Positions 44,873 through 53,586 of a stretch of DNA of 64,000 nucleotides are shown here, piece after piece. The notes below the pieces were generated by a model. That model saw only the letters and a program-made list of their open reading frames with translations. It ran no database searches and was not told the origin of the DNA. The DNA lies in NCBI GenBank assembly GCA_949299455.1, contig CASGAN010000001.1:1-64000 (forward strand). The letters run 5' to 3'. A program made the translations under genes and the position numbers. Source of the DNA: an uncultured Oscillospiraceae bacterium (GTDB lineage: Bacteria > Bacillota > Clostridia > Oscillospirales > Ruminococcaceae). Position 1 is the first letter of the stretch; the number at the start of each line of letters is the position of its first letter.

Positions 44873-45616
44873 TTACATCGGCATACCGCCGTCGATGACG
44901 ATGACCTGTCCGGTGATATAGGAAGCATCCTCAGACACCAAGAACGATACAGCGCCTGCGATTTCCTCCGGCTGACCGAAACGGCGCAGCGGAATCTGCT
45001 CTTTGATTGCTTTTTTGTATTCCTCGTCGAGCACGTCGGTCATCGGGGTCTGGATAAAGCCCGGTGCAACGGCGTTTACGGTGATATTTCTCGGACCGAG
45101 TTCCTTTGCAGCGGTCAGTGTCATGCCGACAACGCCTGCTTTCGATGCGCTGTAGTTCATCTGACCAGCATTGCCGTAAAGACCTGCAACGCTTGTGACG
45201 TTGACGATGCGGCCGCTTCTCTGTTTCATCATGACCGGTGTGACGTGGCGGATCATGTTGAACACGCCTTTGTAGTTGACACTTGCAACGATGTCAAACT
45301 GTTCCTCGCTCATGCGGGCAATCAAACCGTCTTTTGTGATGCCTGCATTGTTGACAAGGACGTCAACCGAGCCAAAACGAGCTTTCACTGCTTTGACCAT
45401 CTCTTCGCATGCGGCAAAGTCCGAAACGCTTGCAATGAAGCACTCTGCCTCAACACCCAGCGCCTCACACGCTGCTTTGACCTCGAGGCCGCCGTTTTCT
45501 ACTTCTGCCTGCGAACGGCAGTTGACTGCGATGTTAAATCCGTCTGCTGCAAGCCGTTTTGCGATGCAGGCACCGATGCCCTGCGATGCACCTGTAATAA
45601 GCGCTGTTTTTCTCAT
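44873..45616 (-). CDS. fabG: 3-oxoacyl-ACP reductase FabG
   Basis: 247-aa short-chain dehydrogenase reducing 3-ketoacyl-ACP with NADPH. Cofactor motif TGASQGIG (8-15), 'NNAGITKDGL', catalytic Ser-Tyr-Lys with 'NYSASKAGVVGMT', and the C-terminal 'VIVIDGGMPM'. 38 bp after fabH and 33 bp before fabF. Confidence 0.96.
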   Translation of the reverse strand: MRKTALITGASQGIGACIAKRLAADGFNIAVNCRSQAEVENGGLEVKAACEALGVEAECFIASVSDFAACEEMVKAVKARFGSVDVLVNNAGITKDGLIARMSEEQFDIVASVNYKGVFNMIRHVTPVMMKQRSGRIVNVTSVAGLYGNAGQMNYSASKAGVVGMTLTAAKELGPRNITVNAVAPGFIQTPMTDVLDEEYKKAIKEQIPLRRFGQPEEIAGAVSFLVSEDASYITGQVIVIDGGMPM

Positions 45617-45654
45617 CTTGAATCTCTCCTATTCTTTGTTTATCTGTATTTCCT

Positions 45655-46647
45655 TTACCATTCAAATACTGCTGCTGCGTACACAAGACCGCCGCCGAAG
45701 CCGACAGTGCACAGCTTCTGTCCGCGGACAAGCTTGCCCTCACGCTGTGCAAGCGCCAGACAAACCGGGATGCATGCGCTCGACATATTGCCAAAATCCG
45801 CGATATTCATATAGAATTTCGAAAGCGACGCTTTTAAGTTTTTCGCCGCCGTTTCCAAAATCCGGGCGTTTGCCTGATGGGAAAAGACCCAGTCGAGTTC
45901 CTCCGGTGCGATCTTTGCTTTGTCGCAAGCTGCTTTCACTGCCGCCGGCATTGCACGGGTTGCAAACTTATAGACCTCGCGGCCATCCTGGTGGAGCTTG
46001 TGCGGCGCGGTTTTTGCAAATCCGTCCGACTCCGGGTCAAACGGCTCGTCGGAAAACGGGTTGCCCGGCGTAACACCGCGGGCAAACAAAAATTTGCCGC
46101 CGGTCGGATCGGAGCCGAGTTCACTCACAAACGGCGCGTCCGATTTTGTCACGACGCAGGCACCTGCGCCGTCGCCGAACAGCACACATGTCGAGCGGTC
46201 CTCATAGTCGGTCATTTTGGAAAGAAGCTCGCTTGACACAATCAAAACATTGCGGTAATCGTCGTCGCTTAAATACCGTTTTGCCATATCGAGCGCATAG
46301 ACAAATCCGGCGCACGCGCTGTTAATTTCAACACAGGCCGGTTTTTTTGCGCCCAGCTCATTTGCAACCATGCACGCAAGCGACGGCGTTAAATAATCCG
46401 GGGTGCAGGTGGTTCCAATCACCAGGTCAATCTCGTCGACCGAAATGCCGGCATCGTCAAGCGCCATCTGCGCCGCACGCGCCCCCATCTGATAGCCGAG
46501 TGTCTGACCGGTTGCAATGTGACGGGTTTTGATACCGGTGCGCGTTGTGATCCACTCATCGCTTGTATCGACAATCTTGGCAAAATCCTCGTTTGTCACA
46601 ATCGTTTCCGGCACATCGTATCCCGTTCCAATGATTCGAATGCCCAC
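45655..46647 (-). CDS. fabH: Beta-ketoacyl-ACP synthase III
   Basis: 330-aa enzyme starting fatty-acid chains from acetyl-CoA (or branched acyl-CoA) and malonyl-ACP. The catalytic Cys is in INSACAGFVYAL, His in FSHQANARIL, and Asn in 'FGNMSSACIPV'. Start GTG at 46647 behind AAGGAGG (6-nt spacing); an in-frame TTG 18 bp upstream lies across that site and is discounted. Heads the leftward fab-acc-acpP operon and is divergent from fabD. Confidence 0.95.
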   Translation of the reverse strand: MGIRIIGTGYDVPETIVTNEDFAKIVDTSDEWITTRTGIKTRHIATGQTLGYQMGARAAQMALDDAGISVDEIDLVIGTTCTPDYLTPSLACMVANELGAKKPACVEINSACAGFVYALDMAKRYLSDDDYRNVLIVSSELLSKMTDYEDRSTCVLFGDGAGACVVTKSDAPFVSELGSDPTGGKFLFARGVTPGNPFSDEPFDPESDGFAKTAPHKLHQDGREVYKFATRAMPAAVKAACDKAKIAPEELDWVFSHQANARILETAAKNLKASLSKFYMNIADFGNMSSACIPVCLALAQREGKLVRGQKLCTVGFGGGLVYAAAVFEW

Positions 46648-46670
46648 ACTGTTCTCCTCCTTCAAGATTC

Positions 46671-46687
46671 TTTTTGAAAATCAATTG
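46671..46687. promoter_or_regulatory. FabT-like operator candidate between fabH and fabD
   Basis: TTTTTGAAAATCAATTG contains the inverted repeat TTGA-AAA-TCAA and matches the published FabT-type core TTGA-N3-TCAA. It lies in the fabH leader just upstream of its ribosome site and near the fabD promoter. No fabT gene is in the window, so the assignment is speculative. Confidence 0.35.
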
Positions 46688-46694
46688 ACATCGG

Positions 46695-46724
46695 TTGCAA
46701 TCCGCTTTTTGGCTGTGGTATACT
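46695..46724 (+). promoter_or_regulatory. Sigma-A promoter toward fabD
   Basis: TTGCAA (46695-46700), 18-bp spacer, TATACT (46719-46724). A second, nearer candidate is TTGACA at 46822-46827 with TGTAAT 17 bp further on. The leftward fabH promoter could not be placed with confidence. Confidence 0.55.
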
Positions 46725-46886
46725 TTTTTAAAGACAAGCAAAATTGCCGTTTTTATGTCAATGTTATCTTTATAATTTTAAAGGTTTTTGCGGTCTTTGT
46801 CAATCTGAATCCGCATGAAATTTGACACAACCGGTTAAATGTGTTGTAATATAATCAAATTTTTTTATAAAGGGGACGTTTTTCTT

Positions 46887-47807
46887 ATGGAAAAGACTTG
46901 TTTTTTATTTGCAGGACAGGGTTCTCAGTATCCGGGCATGGGCGCGGAACTCGCTGCGCGCTTTCCTGCCGCAAACGAAATTTTTAAAACGGGCAGCGAG
47001 ATTTTAGGCTTTGATCTTTTGAAAGCCTGCACCGAATATTCGGCCGAAGAACTCGCCAAAACCGAGATTTCTCAGCCTGCAATCATGGCGACCTCGCTTG
47101 CCGCGCTCGAAGCGGTCAAATCGCTGGGCATTTCCCCGGACATGGTTGCCGGTCACTCGCTCGGTGAATATGCCGCAATGACAGCGGCCGGCATGCTCAC
47201 ACTTGAGGACGCATTCCGTGTCATCCGCGAACGTGCACGTGCCATGGGCGAATGCGCAAAGAATCAAAACGGTGCAATGTGCGCAGTACTTGGTCTTTCT
47301 GCTGAGGAAATCACTGCTGTCTGTGAACAGACCGAAGGCTTTGTCATTCCGGTCAACTACAACTCCCCGGCACAGACCGTTATTGCCGGCGAAGCAGATG
47401 CAGTCGACCGTGCAATCGAAACATTCACCGCAATGGGCAAACGCACCGCAAAACTCGCCGTCAGCGCAGCATTCCATTCGAAATTCATGCAGCCGGCAGC
47501 CGACGACTTCAAAGTTGCCATCACATCGATTCCGTTCTCTGCACCGAACATCGACTTTTATTCAAACCTCACCGGCGAACTGCTGACTGACACGTCCGAT
47601 ATGCCGTCCTACCTGGCAGCACATCTCGTTTCTCCGGTGCAGTTTGTCAAAGAATTAAACGCAATGCAGGCAGCAGGTGCTGCACGCTTTATCGAATGCG
47701 GCCCGAACAAGGTGCTCACCGGCTTGGTGCGCAAAACGCTCACTGGTGTCGCTTATGCAAACGTCGAAAACGACAAGACGCTCGATAAGCTGGCCGCTTC
47801 GCTGTAA
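46887..47807 (+). CDS. fabD: Malonyl-CoA:ACP transacylase
   Basis: 306-aa enzyme loading malonate on ACP. 'FLFAGQGSQYPGMG' at the N-terminus, catalytic Ser in GHSLGEYAA (about residue 93), and catalytic His in 'AAFHSKFMQPA'. AAAGGGGAC precedes the ATG at 46887. It is divergent from the rest of the fatty-acid operon, and no enoyl-ACP reductase (fabK, fabI or fabV) is present anywhere in the window. Confidence 0.97.
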   Translation: MEKTCFLFAGQGSQYPGMGAELAARFPAANEIFKTGSEILGFDLLKACTEYSAEELAKTEISQPAIMATSLAALEAVKSLGISPDMVAGHSLGEYAAMTAAGMLTLEDAFRVIRERARAMGECAKNQNGAMCAVLGLSAEEITAVCEQTEGFVIPVNYNSPAQTVIAGEADAVDRAIETFTAMGKRTAKLAVSAAFHSKFMQPAADDFKVAITSIPFSAPNIDFYSNLTGELLTDTSDMPSYLAAHLVSPVQFVKELNAMQAAGAARFIECGPNKVLTGLVRKTLTGVAYANVENDKTLDKLAASL

Positions 47808-47833
47808 AACGCGAGAAAAAGAAGGGGATTATC

Positions 47834-48808
47834 ATGAGAAAACAAATCACCGGCTCCTGGTTTGAATTTTGCCACCACAATCGTCTGGAAGGCAAATACT
47901 TAAACCCGGTCTGCCGCCGGTGGACGGAGGAACAGTGGCGCACAAAGCTCCGCGAAATGGCAGAGCTTGGAATGAAATATCTTGTCCTCACGTTCACTTC
48001 CTTAAAAGACGACGATTTTTCCGAATCGTATTTTGAAGACGGGCCTTTTCCGTTTCCGTCGGACTTTGTGTGCAGTGATCCGATCGGCGTGATGCTTGAC
48101 GAAGCGGATCGGTTAAACATGCGCGTGTTCATGTCCGTCGGATTTTACGGCATCTGGACGCACACGGAAGAAAACATGACGAGTGAAGCCGTGACCGAAC
48201 GGGCATTTGATGCCATGCGCACGCTTTATCAGCGATACGGCACACATCCGTCGTTTTACGGCTGGTATTATCCGGACGAAACGTGCATTGATCCGTATTT
48301 TTCGGACGAATTCATCGACTATGTAAACCGCTACAGTGCATTTGCGCACACCCTTTCACCCGGGCTCAAAACGATGATTGCACCGTACGGCACCTGCCGT
48401 CTTCATGCAGACGAACATTATGTCGAGCAGCTTACTTCGCTCGACGTGGATATCATCGCCTATCAGGATGAAGTCGGCGTGCAGAAAACAACGCCCGAGC
48501 AAACCGGTGCGTTTTATGATGCACTGCGCAAGGCACACGACAAAGCTGGACGCGCCGCACTCTGGGCGGATGTCGAGCTGTTTGCATTTGAAGGAACGGT
48601 CTATCAATCGGCGCTGATTCCCGCGGATATCGACCGCCTGACGCACCAGATTGATGCGATCTGCGATTATGTAGACGAAATTCTTGTGTATGAATACATC
48701 GGCATCATGAACAAGCCGGGCACGATCGCCTACGCCGGTCATCCCGACTCTGTTTCGTATTACGAGGACTACAAACAGGCGATTTCCAAAAACGCACAGG
48801 AGGAATGA
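47834..48808 (+). CDS. DUF4434-like TIM-barrel glycosidase-like protein
   Basis: 324 aa, likely a (beta/alpha)8 barrel of the DUF4434/DUF5109 group found with glycan-degradation genes; 'GSWFEFCHHN' start, 'WRTKLREMAELGMKYLVLTFTS', 'YGTHPSFYGWYYPDE' (candidate catalytic Asp/Glu) and 'LWADVELFAFEG' (second candidate Glu) are visible. There is no signal peptide, so it would be intracellular. It starts 26 bp after fabD with GAAGGGG, so it may be read from the fabD promoter. Substrate unknown; family assignment by resemblance only. Confidence 0.6.
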   Translation: MRKQITGSWFEFCHHNRLEGKYLNPVCRRWTEEQWRTKLREMAELGMKYLVLTFTSLKDDDFSESYFEDGPFPFPSDFVCSDPIGVMLDEADRLNMRVFMSVGFYGIWTHTEENMTSEAVTERAFDAMRTLYQRYGTHPSFYGWYYPDETCIDPYFSDEFIDYVNRYSAFAHTLSPGLKTMIAPYGTCRLHADEHYVEQLTSLDVDIIAYQDEVGVQKTTPEQTGAFYDALRKAHDKAGRAALWADVELFAFEGTVYQSALIPADIDRLTHQIDAICDYVDEILVYEYIGIMNKPGTIAYAGHPDSVSYYEDYKQAISKNAQEE

Positions 48809-48811
48809 GCA

Positions 48812-49255
48812 ATGCAAACCATCTGTGGAACGGACTGCTGCACGCAGTGTGTAAAACAAGCAGAATGCGGCGGCTGTATCAAGACAAACGGACATCCGTT
48901 CGGCGGAACATGCGTTGCCGCCGAATCTGTCGAACGCGGCGGTATGGCGGATTTATGCCGCCTAAAACAACAGCTCATCGACGAGATCAACGCGCTCGGA
49001 CTCCCGCATTTGCACATTGACACGCTCTATCTGCTCAGTGGCGGGTATGTGAATCTCTCCTATCCGCTCCCGAATAAGACGGCGGTTCCGTTCCTTACGG
49101 AGAACCGTGTCTACTTTGGAAATCAGATCGAGCGTCCCGACAGTGAGCGGTGTTACGGCGTGGTTTGCGACGAAACGTTTCTGCTCGTAAGTGAGTACGG
49201 ATGCGGCGGCGCAGACCCACAGCTTCTGTTTTACAAAAAGCGGTCGGTCAGTTGA
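48812..49255 (+). CDS. Cys-rich N-terminus protein (DUF3795-like), unknown function
   Basis: 147 aa. The first 35 residues carry seven cysteines (CGTDCCTQCVKQAECGGC, then a later C), resembling the metal- or cluster-binding start of DUF3795-type proteins. The rest is a small alpha/beta region with two more Cys ('RCYGVVC'). The AGGAGGA ribosome site overlaps the preceding stop codon (3-bp gap), so it is translationally linked to the glycosidase-like gene. Function not known. Confidence 0.55.
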   Translation: MQTICGTDCCTQCVKQAECGGCIKTNGHPFGGTCVAAESVERGGMADLCRLKQQLIDEINALGLPHLHIDTLYLLSGGYVNLSYPLPNKTAVPFLTENRVYFGNQIERPDSERCYGVVCDETFLLVSEYGCGGADPQLLFYKKRSVS

Positions 49256-49282
49256 ATTTTTTGCACGGAGGGAGAAAAACAT

Positions 49283-49750
49283 ATGAGCGAAATCAAGCAT
49301 GCCAACATCAAAGCGTTGGAAGCCAGCCATAAATGCGAGCATGAAGACTATGAATATGACCGACGCAAATTTGTGCCCTTTGGTGGTGCCAAACATACGC
49401 TTGTCAGTGTTTATGAAGTCCCGCCGATGAAATCGTCCTATCCGTATCACTATCATCATAAAAACGAGGAAACCTTTTATATCATCAGCGGAGAAGGAAT
49501 CTTAAAAACGCCCACCGGTGAGCGAAAAGTTTCTGCGGGCGATTTCCTGTTCTTTCCGACTGGTCCGGAAGGCGCCCACAAGCTGACCAACTGCTCTAAA
49601 ACAGAGAAACTCGTTTACATTGATTTCGATGTGGTTCATGATATCGATATTGCAGTCTACCCTGATTCCGACAAAATCGGCGTTTGGGGCATGGGTATTA
49701 ACAAAGTCTATCCGCAATCCGCCGATGTCCCCTATTACGACGGAGAATAA
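49283..49750 (+). CDS. Cupin-domain protein
   Basis: 155-aa single cupin. Motif 1 'YPYHYHHKNEETFYIISGEG' supplies the metal ligands (His, His, Glu). Motif 2 'GDFLFFPTGPEGAHKLTN' supplies a further His. Such proteins bind Fe/Mn/Zn and may be sugar isomerases, oxygenases or sensors; this one cannot be assigned further. ATG preceded by GGAGGG. Last gene of the fabD-side group and followed by a terminator. Confidence 0.75.
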   Translation: MSEIKHANIKALEASHKCEHEDYEYDRRKFVPFGGAKHTLVSVYEVPPMKSSYPYHYHHKNEETFYIISGEGILKTPTGERKVSAGDFLFFPTGPEGAHKLTNCSKTEKLVYIDFDVVHDIDIAVYPDSDKIGVWGMGINKVYPQSADVPYYDGE

Positions 49751-49790
49751 CTTCACTCCTTACGTCTAAACTTTTTTGATATGAACAAAC

Positions 49791-49824
49791 CCCGTCTGAC
49801 CGGGAATCCGGTCAGACGGGATTT
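49791..49824. terminator. Bidirectional rho-independent terminator
   Basis: CCCGTCTGACCGG (49791-49803) pairs with 49808-49820 around a GAAT loop, with a T-run to the right. Confidence 0.9.
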
Positions 49825-49828
49825 TCGC

Positions 49829-50089
49829 TTATTCTGATTTGTCCGGCGGTTCGTTTTTCACCGGCTCTACATAGACAAGCTTTTGACAATGCGGACAGCG
49901 CAGTACTTTGCCCTCGACCGCATTCGTGGAAACAATCATTTTAAAAAGCGTCGGCCGAAATGAAGCGCCGCATTCCGGGCAGACAAAGTGCTGTGTGCGG
50001 TAAAACCGAACAAGCACCACAGCCGCCCAGACGAGTGCAAGCAGGAGCACCACGAGTGCACCGATCAGAATTTTTTCTTCGATTGGCAT
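49829..50089 (-). CDS. Small membrane protein with cytoplasmic zinc ribbon
   Basis: 86 aa. One N-terminal membrane helix (about 7-29) is followed by a zinc-ribbon: CPECGASFRP (Cys37, Cys40) and CPHCQK. It ends in a charged tail. Not recognised beyond that. AAGAGGCG lies just before the ATG, and a near-perfect inverted repeat lies 14-33 bp upstream. Its likely -10 overlaps the stop codon of the aminopeptidase gene. Confidence 0.6.
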   Translation of the reverse strand: MPIEEKILIGALVVLLLALVWAAVVLVRFYRTQHFVCPECGASFRPTLFKMIVSTNAVEGKVLRCPHCQKLVYVEPVKNEPPDKSE

Positions 50090-50102
50090 GTTTTCGCCTC
50101 TT

Positions 50103-50122
50103 ATTACAATACAAATTGTAAT
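50103..50122. promoter_or_regulatory. Perfect 8-bp inverted repeat, operator-like
   Basis: ATTACAAT (50103-50110), ACAA, ATTGTAAT (50115-50122), a perfect dyad between the probable promoter (minus-strand TATAAT at 50131-50136) and the ribosome site of the zinc-ribbon gene. Position and symmetry fit a repressor site. There is no GC-rich stem or U-run, so it is not a terminator. Confidence 0.45.
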
Positions 50123-50133
50123 ATCAGATTGTA

Positions 50134-51363
50134 TTATAACGCCCAGTTTCCGTTCTTGAAGAGAAGTGTCTCGTTGCCGTCCTTGTCGATACCTGTGATC
50201 GTCAAGTCCGCAGTACCCACCATGAAGTCGACGTGGTTTTTCGCATTGTTACCGCCGCGGCTGCGAAGTTCTTCTTTTTCCATGAACTCGCCGCCCTTCA
50301 TATTGTTCGGATAGCACTGGCCGAGCGCAAAGTGACACGACGCGTTTTCGTCGAACAGCGTTTCCAAAAAGAGAATGCCCGTGTTCGAAATCGACGAATC
50401 ATACGGTACGAGTGCAACCTCGCCGAGCCGTTTCGAGCCTTCGTCGGTGTCGAGGATCATGCGCAGTGTTTCTTCACCCTCTTCGGCATGGCAGTCGACG
50501 ACCTGACCCTCATGGAAGTGAAGCGTGAAGTTTTTGATCATGCTGCCCTTATGCGAGAGCGGCAGTGCACTTTTGAGCACGCCCTCTGCTTTTTCGCAGT
50601 GCGGCATCGTGAACACTTCCTCCGTCGGCATATTCGCAAAGAAGGGTACACCCTGTACCGTTTTGTCACTGCCGCCTGCCCAGACGTGATTTTCTACGAG
50701 TCCCACCGTGAAATCGGTGCCCAGACTGTTTTGGTAGCGAAGCGATACAAACTGCTTTTCGTTGAGCAGTGCACACCGTTTTGCGAGCAGTTCGCCGTGT
50801 TTCTGCCACAGCTCCTCACCGTTTTCCTCGACGCGGGTTGCCGCAAAAATTGCCTCCCACAGCGCCTCGACGGCTTCGTCCGCCGATTTGTCCGGGAACA
50901 CACGCACTGCCCACTCCACAGACGGTACCGCTGCCACACACCACTGCAGTTCATTTTTATCCATGCGGTCATAGTAGCCGTGGAATGCTTCGTGTGCCGC
51001 AATGGTACGCGCCATCATCTTCTTAGAATCGATCCCTTTCAATGCTTCCGGGTCCTGGGAAACGATGCTCAAAAATGCGGCACCGCGTGCGGCATAGTAG
51101 TTCATGCTCTCCGCTTCCCAAGCAGGAATCTTCTCGAACACTTCCATCGGTGCATATTCGTAGCGCAGGCGGCTTAATTTATCGTCGCGGAAGTGGACGA
51201 TGACCTCACGTGCGCCGCAGTCATATGCCGCTTTTGCGACAAGGTGCGCAAACGGTGCCACATCCGGTGCACACTGGATGACCAGTTCCTGATCTTTTTG
51301 CACATTGACGCCGAGCTTTACCAAAAGTTCCGCGTATTTCTGCTGTTTTTCGCTCATATTCAT
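50134..51363 (-). CDS. M29-family aminopeptidase (AmpS/PepS-like)
   Basis: 409-aa cytoplasmic metallo-aminopeptidase family (thermophilic aminopeptidases, PepS, AmpS) releasing N-terminal residues. Expected metal ligands lie in 'NMPTEEVFTMP' (Glu), 'SSISNTGILFLETLFDENASCHFALGQ' (Glu/His) and the C-terminal 'NNAKNHVDFMVGTADLTITG' (His, Asp). ATG at 51363 has GGAGGA 7 nt upstream. Sits between the ribosomal operon terminator and the zinc-ribbon gene. Confidence 0.92.
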   Translation of the reverse strand: MNMSEKQQKYAELLVKLGVNVQKDQELVIQCAPDVAPFAHLVAKAAYDCGAREVIVHFRDDKLSRLRYEYAPMEVFEKIPAWEAESMNYYAARGAAFLSIVSQDPEALKGIDSKKMMARTIAAHEAFHGYYDRMDKNELQWCVAAVPSVEWAVRVFPDKSADEAVEALWEAIFAATRVEENGEELWQKHGELLAKRCALLNEKQFVSLRYQNSLGTDFTVGLVENHVWAGGSDKTVQGVPFFANMPTEEVFTMPHCEKAEGVLKSALPLSHKGSMIKNFTLHFHEGQVVDCHAEEGEETLRMILDTDEGSKRLGEVALVPYDSSISNTGILFLETLFDENASCHFALGQCYPNNMKGGEFMEKEELRSRGGNNAKNHVDFMVGTADLTITGIDKDGNETLLFKNGNWAL

Positions 51364-51381
51364 ATGATTTTCCTCCAATCA

Positions 51382-51410
51382 GAAAAAGCACCCTGCTCGG
51401 GTGCTTTTTC
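51382..51410 (-). terminator. Terminator of the S10-spc-alpha ribosomal superoperon
   Basis: GAAAAAGCACCC (51382-51393), TGCTC loop, GGGTGCTTTTTC (51399-51410), 12 bp after rplQ. The minus-strand U-run matches leftward transcription. Confidence 0.88.
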
Positions 51411-51421
51411 GCAATCTGATA

Positions 51422-51763
51422 TTATACCAACTCGATTACAGCCATTTCTGCTGCATCGCCGCGGCGCGGACCTATTTTGATTATCCGGCAATATCCACCG
51501 TTTACGTCTGCGTATTTCGGTGCGATTTCGTCGAACAATTTTTTCACAACTTCTTCTTTTGTGATATAGGCGAATGCCTGGCGTTTGGAGTGGAGATTGT
51601 TGTTTTTGCCGAGCGTAATCATTTTCTCAGCCATTGCGCGAACCTCTTTTGCTCGGGTCACTGTGGTCTCGATCTTGCCTGTCTCCAGGAGATAGGTGAC
51701 CATAGCGCGGAGCATTGCTCTTCTGTGATCAGAGGTTCTGCCCAGTTTTCTGCTTCCTGCCAT
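51422..51763 (-). CDS. rplQ: 50S ribosomal protein L17
   Basis: 113 aa, typical bacterial L17: '[38 protein letters not shown]' and the C-terminal '[25 protein letters not shown]'. Sits near the polypeptide exit tunnel. Last gene of the superoperon, after rpoA as usual. Confidence 0.98.
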   Translation of the reverse strand: MAGSRKLGRTSDHRRAMLRAMVTYLLETGKIETTVTRAKEVRAMAEKMITLGKNNNLHSKRQAFAYITKEEVVKKLFDEIAPKYADVNGGYCRIIKIGPRRGDAAEMAVIELV

Positions 51764-51813
51764 TGAAATTCACTCCTTACTGGTTTAAGCATTGTTTTGC
51801 CGAATCGGCGGGG

Positions 51814-51842
51814 GCTTTGATGTAATGGTGTGTCATCAAAGC
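51814..51842 (-). other. Hairpin in the rpoA-rplQ spacer
   Basis: GCTTTGATG (51814-51822) pairs perfectly with CATCAAAGC (51834-51842) around an 11-nt loop. No U-run follows, so it is more likely an mRNA processing or stability element than a terminator. Confidence 0.4.
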
Positions 51843-51866
51843 GCCGGAGAAAGCCGGTCTGCCCGC

Positions 51867-52817
51867 TTATTCATCGTCGGAAGTGAGGTCAAATCCGAGC
51901 GAACGGAGTTTTGCGATGACCTCTTCCAAAGACTTTTTGCCGAGGTTTCTGACTTTCATCATTTCTTCCTCAGACTTGCTGATCAGGTCTTCCACCGTGT
52001 TGATGCCCGCACGTTTCAGACAGTTGAAGGAACGTACAGACAAGTCAAGCTCCTCAATAGTCATCTCGAGAACTTTTTCCTGTGGGTTTTCGCCCTTTTC
52101 AACCATTATCTCAACATTTGCTGCCTGCTCGGAAAGATCGACAAACAAATTGAGATGCTCATTCAGAACCTTGGCAGCCAAAGATACAGCCTCTTTTGCG
52201 GAAATTGTTCCGTCGGTCCATACCTCGAGCGTCAGTTTATCATAGTCTGTAATCTGACCAACACGTGTGTTTTCTACCGTATAGTTTACCTTTAAAACCG
52301 GTGTGTAGATGCTGTCGACCGGAATCGCGCCGATGCTTGCGATCATCTCAGCCTTGTTGCGCTCAGCCGGAACATAGCCGCGGCCTCTGTCGATGACAAT
52401 CTCCATGTGGAGTTTTGCGCCTTCGCCGAGTGTTGCAATGTGCATGCCCGGATTCAAGATCTCGACCTCGGAATCTGCTTTGATATCGCCGGCAGTAACC
52501 TCGCCTTCACCCTCTGCTTCGATGTAAACCGTTTTCGGTGCATCGCCGTAGATTTTTGCGGTCAGGCTTTTGATATTCAAAACGATTTCCGTTACGTCCT
52601 CTTTCACGCCCGGAATGGTCGAGAATTCGTGTTGCACGCCATCAATTTTGATGGATTTTACCGCAACGCCGGGAAGCGAGGAGAGCAGTACGCGTCTTAA
52701 GCTGTTGCCCAGTGTGGTACCATAGCCACGCTCAAGCGGCTCAAGAACAAATCTTCCGTATGTGCCGTCCGATTTGATATCGGCCGTCTCAATTCTTGGC
52801 TTTTCGATTTCAATCAT
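51867..52817 (-). CDS. rpoA: DNA-directed RNA polymerase subunit alpha
   Basis: 316 aa. The N-terminal assembly domain ('[28 protein letters not shown]') and the C-terminal alphaCTD ('[21 protein letters not shown]', '[16 protein letters not shown]') that contacts UP elements and activators are both intact. Standard place between rpsD and rplQ. Confidence 0.98.
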   Translation of the reverse strand: MIEIEKPRIETADIKSDGTYGRFVLEPLERGYGTTLGNSLRRVLLSSLPGVAVKSIKIDGVQHEFSTIPGVKEDVTEIVLNIKSLTAKIYGDAPKTVYIEAEGEGEVTAGDIKADSEVEILNPGMHIATLGEGAKLHMEIVIDRGRGYVPAERNKAEMIASIGAIPVDSIYTPVLKVNYTVENTRVGQITDYDKLTLEVWTDGTISAKEAVSLAAKVLNEHLNLFVDLSEQAANVEIMVEKGENPQEKVLEMTIEELDLSVRSFNCLKRAGINTVEDLISKSEEEMMKVRNLGKKSLEEVIAKLRSLGFDLTSDDE

Positions 52818-52895
52818 TTAAAACCCTCCTGTCTGCAGTCATGTTCTGCACTGAATGACCCATTCCCTGTAAAAAATCAGTCGTACAGCTTCTAA

Positions 52896-53522
52896 TTATT
52901 TCGAGTAATACTCGACGATCAGGAGTTCCTGAACATCAAGGTCGATGTCCTCACGGTTCGGCAGGCGAACAACTTTTGCTTCATATGTTTCTTTGTTCAT
53001 ATCAAGCCACATCGGAACCGGGCGAGCGCCGCAGGTTTCAACGATTGCTTTGAGTTTGTCGCTTGCACGCAGTTTCTCACCAACAGAAACGACATCGCCA
53101 GCTTTTACCTGGTAGGACGGAATGTCCACGCGTTTGCCGTTTACGTTGAAATGACCGTGAACAACGAGCTGTCTTGCCTCTGCTCTGGAAGTTGCAAGGC
53201 CCAGTCTGTAAACGATGTTGTCAAGACGGGACTCACAAATACGCAGCAGGTTTTCGCCTGTCATACCCGGCTGACGCTCTGCCTCGTTGAAGTAACCTTC
53301 AAACTGGCTCTCGAGAATGCCGTAGTAACGTCTTGTTTTCTGTTTTTCTCTCATCTGAATGCCATATTCAGAGATCTTTTTGCGGTTCTGACCGTGCTGG
53401 CCCGGTGCATAAGCTCTGCGAGTAAAGGAGCATTTGTCCGAGTAGCATCTCTCGCCTTTGAGGAACAGTTTCGCGCCCTCACGACGGCACATTCTGCAAA
53501 CCGCATCCGTATATCTTGCCAT
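52896..53522 (-). CDS. rpsD: 30S ribosomal protein S4
   Basis: 208 aa. The N-terminal Cys cluster '[18 protein letters not shown]' keeps the zinc-binding cysteines. The S4 RNA-binding domain ('[32 protein letters not shown]') is intact. Located inside the alpha operon before rpoA. S4 nucleates 16S assembly and may autoregulate the operon; a hairpin lies just upstream. Confidence 0.97.
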   Translation of the reverse strand: MARYTDAVCRMCRREGAKLFLKGERCYSDKCSFTRRAYAPGQHGQNRKKISEYGIQMREKQKTRRYYGILESQFEGYFNEAERQPGMTGENLLRICESRLDNIVYRLGLATSRAEARQLVVHGHFNVNGKRVDIPSYQVKAGDVVSVGEKLRASDKLKAIVETCGARPVPMWLDMNKETYEAKVVRLPNREDIDLDVQELLIVEYYSK

Positions 53523-53551
53523 TACTGGTTACACCTCCTGGTTTAGTCACT

Positions 53552-53570
53552 GCTGCGTGTTTCACGCAGC
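53552..53570 (-). other. Strong hairpin in the rpsK-rpsD spacer
   Basis: On the minus strand GCTGCGTG, AAA, CACGCAGC forms an 8-bp GC-rich perfect stem with a 3-nt loop, about 30 nt before the rpsD start. It lacks a U-run. It could be an S4 autoregulatory or processing site, but no known S4 leader pseudoknot was recognised. Confidence 0.45.
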
Positions 53571-53586
53571 GTTTGTTTCACAACAA

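Noticed and set aside
43937-45814. A 625-codon rightward open frame opposite fabF and fabG
   Set aside because: It is antisense to two clearly recognised enzymes, Cys/His/Phe-rich in the manner of shadow frames, and has no ribosome site or homology that I can see.
46820-46860. ACACAAC/GTGTTGT around AACCGGTT as a second operator before fabD
   Set aside because: The two arms are not true inverted repeats of each other; only the 8-bp AACCGGTT is symmetric, which is likely by chance.
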